DNA of 18,983 nucleotides from an uncultured Alphaproteobacteria bacterium (GTDB lineage: Bacteria > Pseudomonadota > Alphaproteobacteria > Puniceispirillales > Puniceispirillaceae): contig CALEYP010000064.1 of NCBI GenBank assembly GCA_937924895.1, forward strand, positions 1 through 18,983. Reading direction: 5' to 3'. Shown here piece after piece: positions 16,332 to 18,983 of this stretch. Position 1 is the first letter of the stretch; each line of letters starts with the position of its first letter. The translations under genes were made by a program, and so were the position numbers. The notes under the pieces are model-generated. The model searched no databases. It was not told where the DNA came from and was given only the letters and a program-made list of their open reading frames with translations.

Positions 16332-17069
16332 ATGGAACAATCTCGCAACGCCTTGTCACATTTTCCGCTGCGGATGCGCATGACGCGCAGCCATGATTGC
16401 GCCTATATTGAGGGACTGCAAGAGCAACGCCTAGCGCTGGACCTGACGGAAAACCCTGCGCTCCACGACCAATTAGCACTTGCAGGCTTCCGCCGTGTAG
16501 AAAATTGGGCTTATAAACCCGTATGCCATAGCTGTCAGGCCTGCACACCCATCCGTATTGTTTGTGATCAGCATCGTGCTGGCAAAAATCTCTCACGTAT
16601 TTATAAGAGCAATCAGGATCTAACGCGTCATATTTCATCGCGCCAAGTGACAGATGAGCATTATATTCTATTCCAAGAATATTTGCTGCAACGTCACGAA
16701 GATGGTCATATGGCAGCGATGAGTTTTCAAGAATTCACCAATATGATCCATAATAGCCCGATCGAAACTGCTTTGGTTGAATATCGTGATGTGAGTGGCG
16801 AGTTAGTGGCTTGTATTATGATCGATCATCAATCAGATGGGCTCAGCGCCGTCTACAGCTTTTTTGACCCTGCCGCAGCGAGCCGGTCTCTTGGGACCTT
16901 CATGATCCTGGATATGATTGAGCTTACCAAAGAGATGGGAAAACCATATCTCTATCTAGGGTACTATGTCGCGCAAAGCCGCAAAATGTCATATAAGGGG
17001 CGTTTTTCGCCTTCGGAAATCTTCCGTAATGGTCAATGGGAAGCATTGACCATTACATCTGAATTATAA
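16332..17069 (+). CDS. bpt: aspartate/glutamate leucyltransferase (Bpt; arginyltransferase-like family)
   Basis: Transfers leucine from Leu-tRNA to proteins with N-terminal Asp or Glu, marking them for ClpS/ClpAP degradation in the bacterial N-end rule. The 245 residues fit the ATE_N plus ATE_C architecture. The N-terminal part has CAYIEG (Cys23; usually CPYIEG) and the Cys-rich YKPVCHSCQACTPIRI (61-76; Cys65, Cys68, Cys71). The GNAT-like C-terminal part contains SLGTFMILDMIE, YLYLGYYV and KMSYKGRFSP. The ATG has no ribosome-binding site at normal distance; AGGGGAAG lies about 18 nt upstream. Older annotations call this arginyltransferase (ate); bacterial members with this length and motif set are Bpt. 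The stop is 4 bp from the convergent parC stop. Confidence 0.93.
   Translation: MEQSRNALSHFPLRMRMTRSHDCAYIEGLQEQRLALDLTENPALHDQLALAGFRRVENWAYKPVCHSCQACTPIRIVCDQHRAGKNLSRIYKSNQDLTRHISSRQVTDEHYILFQEYLLQRHEDGHMAAMSFQEFTNMIHNSPIETALVEYRDVSGELVACIMIDHQSDGLSAVYSFFDPAAASRSLGTFMILDMIELTKEMGKPYLYLGYYVAQSRKMSYKGRFSPSEIFRNGQWEALTITSEL
16999..17055. terminator. cluster of three adjacent stem-loops at the bpt/parC convergent end
   Basis: Three inverted repeats lie almost end to end inside the last codons of bpt: GGCG-TTTTT-CGCC (16999-17011), CGGAA-ATC-TTCCG (17014-17026) and TAATGGTCAATG-GGAAG-CATTGACCATTA (17027-17055). The last has a perfect 12-bp stem and a 5-nt loop. They are followed within 20 bp by the bpt stop and the parC stop on the other strand. 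There is no U run on either side, so this is not a classic intrinsic terminator; a bidirectional 3'-end or RNA-stabilising structure is an inference. Confidence 0.5.
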
Positions 17070-17073
17070 AGAT

Positions 17074-18983
17074 CTAAGTAAATCGTGCAGGTCGCGGGAA
17101 GCCTGTTGGTGGCATTTTACCAGCACCACCGCGTTTGGCTGTCCATGTCATAAGGTCATGTTCGGTTCGTGTACGACCGCCGCCCATTTGCCAGCTAAGG
17201 CCATCTTCTTTATTGAACACCTTAATATCAGCTAATTGCCCTTCTTTATAGCGTTGCAAAATTACACCTTTGCCCCGACCAAGAACCGGCACCTCCTCAA
17301 TATCAAAGACAATCATTTTACGATTGACGCCAACCACAGCTACCGAATTACCATCGGCAGGACAGCACGCAACGGCTTTCGCACCGCCAGATAGGTTTAA
17401 GACTTGCTTGCCTGTTCTCGTTTGGGCAATGGCCTGTTCTGTTTCCACCACAAATCCGTAACCGGCATCAGATGCGATAAGCATTTTATCAGACCCAGCC
17501 TTGAACATGGCGACAAGTTTCGCATCTGTCGGGAAATCTACCATTAAGTTAAGCGGCTCGCCAAACCCTCGGCCTTTTGGCAATTTGTCACCGGCTAATG
17601 TATAGAACCGGCCATTATCGGCAAAGGCCAAGATCTTATCTGTACTCTCAGCATGGAAGGCAAATGCCTTTTCGTCACCATCCTTAAATTTGAATTCCTG
17701 CTCCAAATCTACGTGGTTTTTCATCGCACGCACCCAACCATTGGCTGAGCAAATCACTGTGATAGGTTCTTTTTCCGTCAGGATATCTGTTGGGTCAAAA
17801 TCGATTTCAGGGATTTCGCCAAGGCTTGTGCGGCGTTTGTCTGTTTTCACAAATCCCTTTTTCATCTCTTTGATTTCAGATGATATGGTTTGCCATTGAA
17901 TCTCTTCGCTCGCCATCAAGGCATGCAAGCCTTCTTGCTCTTCAATAAGCGCATCTCGCTCGCGTCTGAGCTCCATCTCTTCAAGGCGACGCAATGAGCG
18001 TAAGCGCATATCCAAAATCGCTGTTGCTTGATTATCTGATAACTCAAAACGCGCCATCAAAGCCTGTTTGGGATGATCATCTTCCCGGATAATCCGAATG
18101 ACTTCATCCAAATTCAGGAACACAATGATGTAGCCTTCGAGCATTTCTAGGCGGCGGGCAATCTTGCCAAGACGGAAATTTGACCGGCGCTGCAAAACCT
18201 CACGGCGATGTGCCAACCAGGCATTCAGCGCTTCACGTAAATTCAAAACCCCAGGCCGACCATCCTTGTCCAAGACATTGAGGTTCATCGGCACTCTGTT
18301 TTCCAAATCGGTGAGTTTAAACAGATTTTCCATAATCGCTTCAGGCGCAATCCGGCGCGATTTCGGCTCTAGCACAATGCGGATATCTTCGGCTGATTCA
18401 TCACGAATATCAGCGAGAAATGGCAGCTTCTTGCTATTTAGCATATCTGCCATTTTTTCAATGAGGCGGGATTTTGAGACCTGATAAGGGATTTCAGTGA
18501 CAATAATCTGATAGGCACCCCCTTTTTCACGCTCAACCTCATAGCGAGACCGCAGACGGAAGCCGCCCTTGCCTGTCCGATATGTCTCCAGGATCGAGTC
18601 TGCCGGCTCCACTAGTTGCCCACCGGTTGGAAAATCAGGCCCGTGCACAAAACCAAGACGCGTTTCAATCGTCGCGTTGGGATGCTTAATCAGATGTAAT
18701 GACGCATCCGCTAATTCGATTACATTATGAGGTGGGATAGAGGTTGCCATCCCCACAGCAATCCCTTGCGCCCCATTGGCCAACAGATTTGGGAAACCAG
18801 CAGGCAGAAGTACTGGCTCTTCAGATTCCCCATCATAAGTCGGTCTGAAATCAATCGCATCTTCATCAATACCATCAAGCAAGAGACGTGCGACCTCTGT
18901 CATACGCGCTTCGGTGTAACGCATCGCGGCCGAATTATCGCCATCGATATTACAGAAATTTCCTTGCCCATCGACAAGCTGAT
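17074..18983 (-). CDS. parC: DNA topoisomerase IV subunit A (5' end outside the window)
   Basis: DNA-cleaving subunit of topoisomerase IV, which decatenates daughter chromosomes with ParE. About 636 codons are present; the N-terminal start and the quinolone-resistance region lie beyond the right edge. The visible part begins QLVDGQGNFCNIDGDNSAAM followed by RYTEAR, whose Tyr is the DNA-attacking tyrosine. The tower and coiled-coil region follow (for example LDMRLRSLRRLEEMELRRER). The C-terminal beta-pinwheel lacks a clear GyrA box (only the degenerate LGRGKGVILQRYK) and ends with KDGLSWQMGGGRTRTEHDL, then PPTGFPRPARF. The degenerate box and this ending mark ParC rather than GyrA. It is convergent with bpt. 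The motif NFCNID has Cys where Gly is usual. Confidence 0.95.
   Translation of the reverse strand, partial: QLVDGQGNFCNIDGDNSAAMRYTEARMTEVARLLLDGIDEDAIDFRPTYDGESEEPVLLPAGFPNLLANGAQGIAVGMATSIPPHNVIELADASLHLIKHPNATIETRLGFVHGPDFPTGGQLVEPADSILETYRTGKGGFRLRSRYEVEREKGGAYQIIVTEIPYQVSKSRLIEKMADMLNSKKLPFLADIRDESAEDIRIVLEPKSRRIAPEAIMENLFKLTDLENRVPMNLNVLDKDGRPGVLNLREALNAWLAHRREVLQRRSNFRLGKIARRLEMLEGYIIVFLNLDEVIRIIREDDHPKQALMARFELSDNQATAILDMRLRSLRRLEEMELRRERDALIEEQEGLHALMASEEIQWQTISSEIKEMKKGFVKTDKRRTSLGEIPEIDFDPTDILTEKEPITVICSANGWVRAMKNHVDLEQEFKFKDGDEKAFAFHAESTDKILAFADNGRFYTLAGDKLPKGRGFGEPLNLMVDFPTDAKLVAMFKAGSDKMLIASDAGYGFVVETEQAIAQTRTGKQVLNLSGGAKAVACCPADGNSVAVVGVNRKMIVFDIEEVPVLGRGKGVILQRYKEGQLADIKVFNKEDGLSWQMGGGRTRTEHDLMTWTAKRGGAGKMPPTGFPRPARFT

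Noticed and set aside
1..18983. Mobile elements, CRISPR arrays, phage genes, tRNA genes or a novel defence system
   Set aside because: All coding space is filled by conserved housekeeping genes with gaps under 180 bp; no direct-repeat arrays, transposase motifs or tRNA-like cloverleafs were seen by eye.

Overview
This window looks like an ordinary chromosomal housekeeping segment of a Gram-negative alphaproteobacterium. The evidence is the gene order (proS-lolC-lolD-dnaE and rpsB-tsf-pyrH-frr-uppS-cdsA-dxr-rseP followed by a probable bamA), a short prolyl-tRNA synthetase without the inserted editing domain, a HemB with an Asp-type rather than Cys-type metal site, a Bpt/Ate-type N-end-rule transferase, and ParC with an alphaproteobacterial C-terminus. 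The DNA is moderately AT-leaning by eye, which suggests a marine or otherwise lower-GC lineage (SAR116-like is possible), but I cannot fix the genus. Coding density is very high. I see no IS element, phage gene, CRISPR array, tRNA or rRNA gene.

Layout. Nearly everything is on the minus strand. Read in that direction: (a) from the right edge, a 5'-truncated parC (topoisomerase IV subunit A), which converges with the plus-strand pair hemB-bpt with only 4 bp between the stop codons of bpt and parC; (b) a 3-hydroxyisobutyryl-CoA hydrolase-like gene starting with TTG, divergent from hemB; (c) proS-lolC-lolD-dnaE, with lolC/lolD and lolD/dnaE overlapping; (d) rpsB-tsf, with a candidate promoter upstream, a hairpin-bearing leader, a hairpin in the spacer and a convincing intrinsic terminator after tsf; (e) pyrH-frr-uppS-cdsA-dxr-rseP with gaps of 7 to 24 bp, then the first codons of a secreted protein that is most likely bamA at the left edge.

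Function. The minus-strand block joins translation (S2, EF-Ts, ribosome recycling factor, ProRS), UMP kinase, and envelope building: undecaprenyl-PP and DXP-pathway isoprenoids, CDP-diacylglycerol for phospholipids, the RseP site-2 protease, lipoprotein release by LolCD and, by inference, outer-membrane protein assembly. dnaE and parC supply replication and chromosome decatenation. hemB gives tetrapyrrole synthesis and bpt marks proteins for degradation.

I did not find an undescribed multi-gene system. The points most worth a second look are small and RNA- or DNA-level: three adjacent hairpins (one with a perfect 12-bp stem) inside the 3' end of bpt at the convergent junction with parC, a structured rpsB leader, two competing hairpins in the rpsB-tsf spacer, and paired inverted repeats ahead of pyrH. 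Protein-level points are start-codon choice and family variants.
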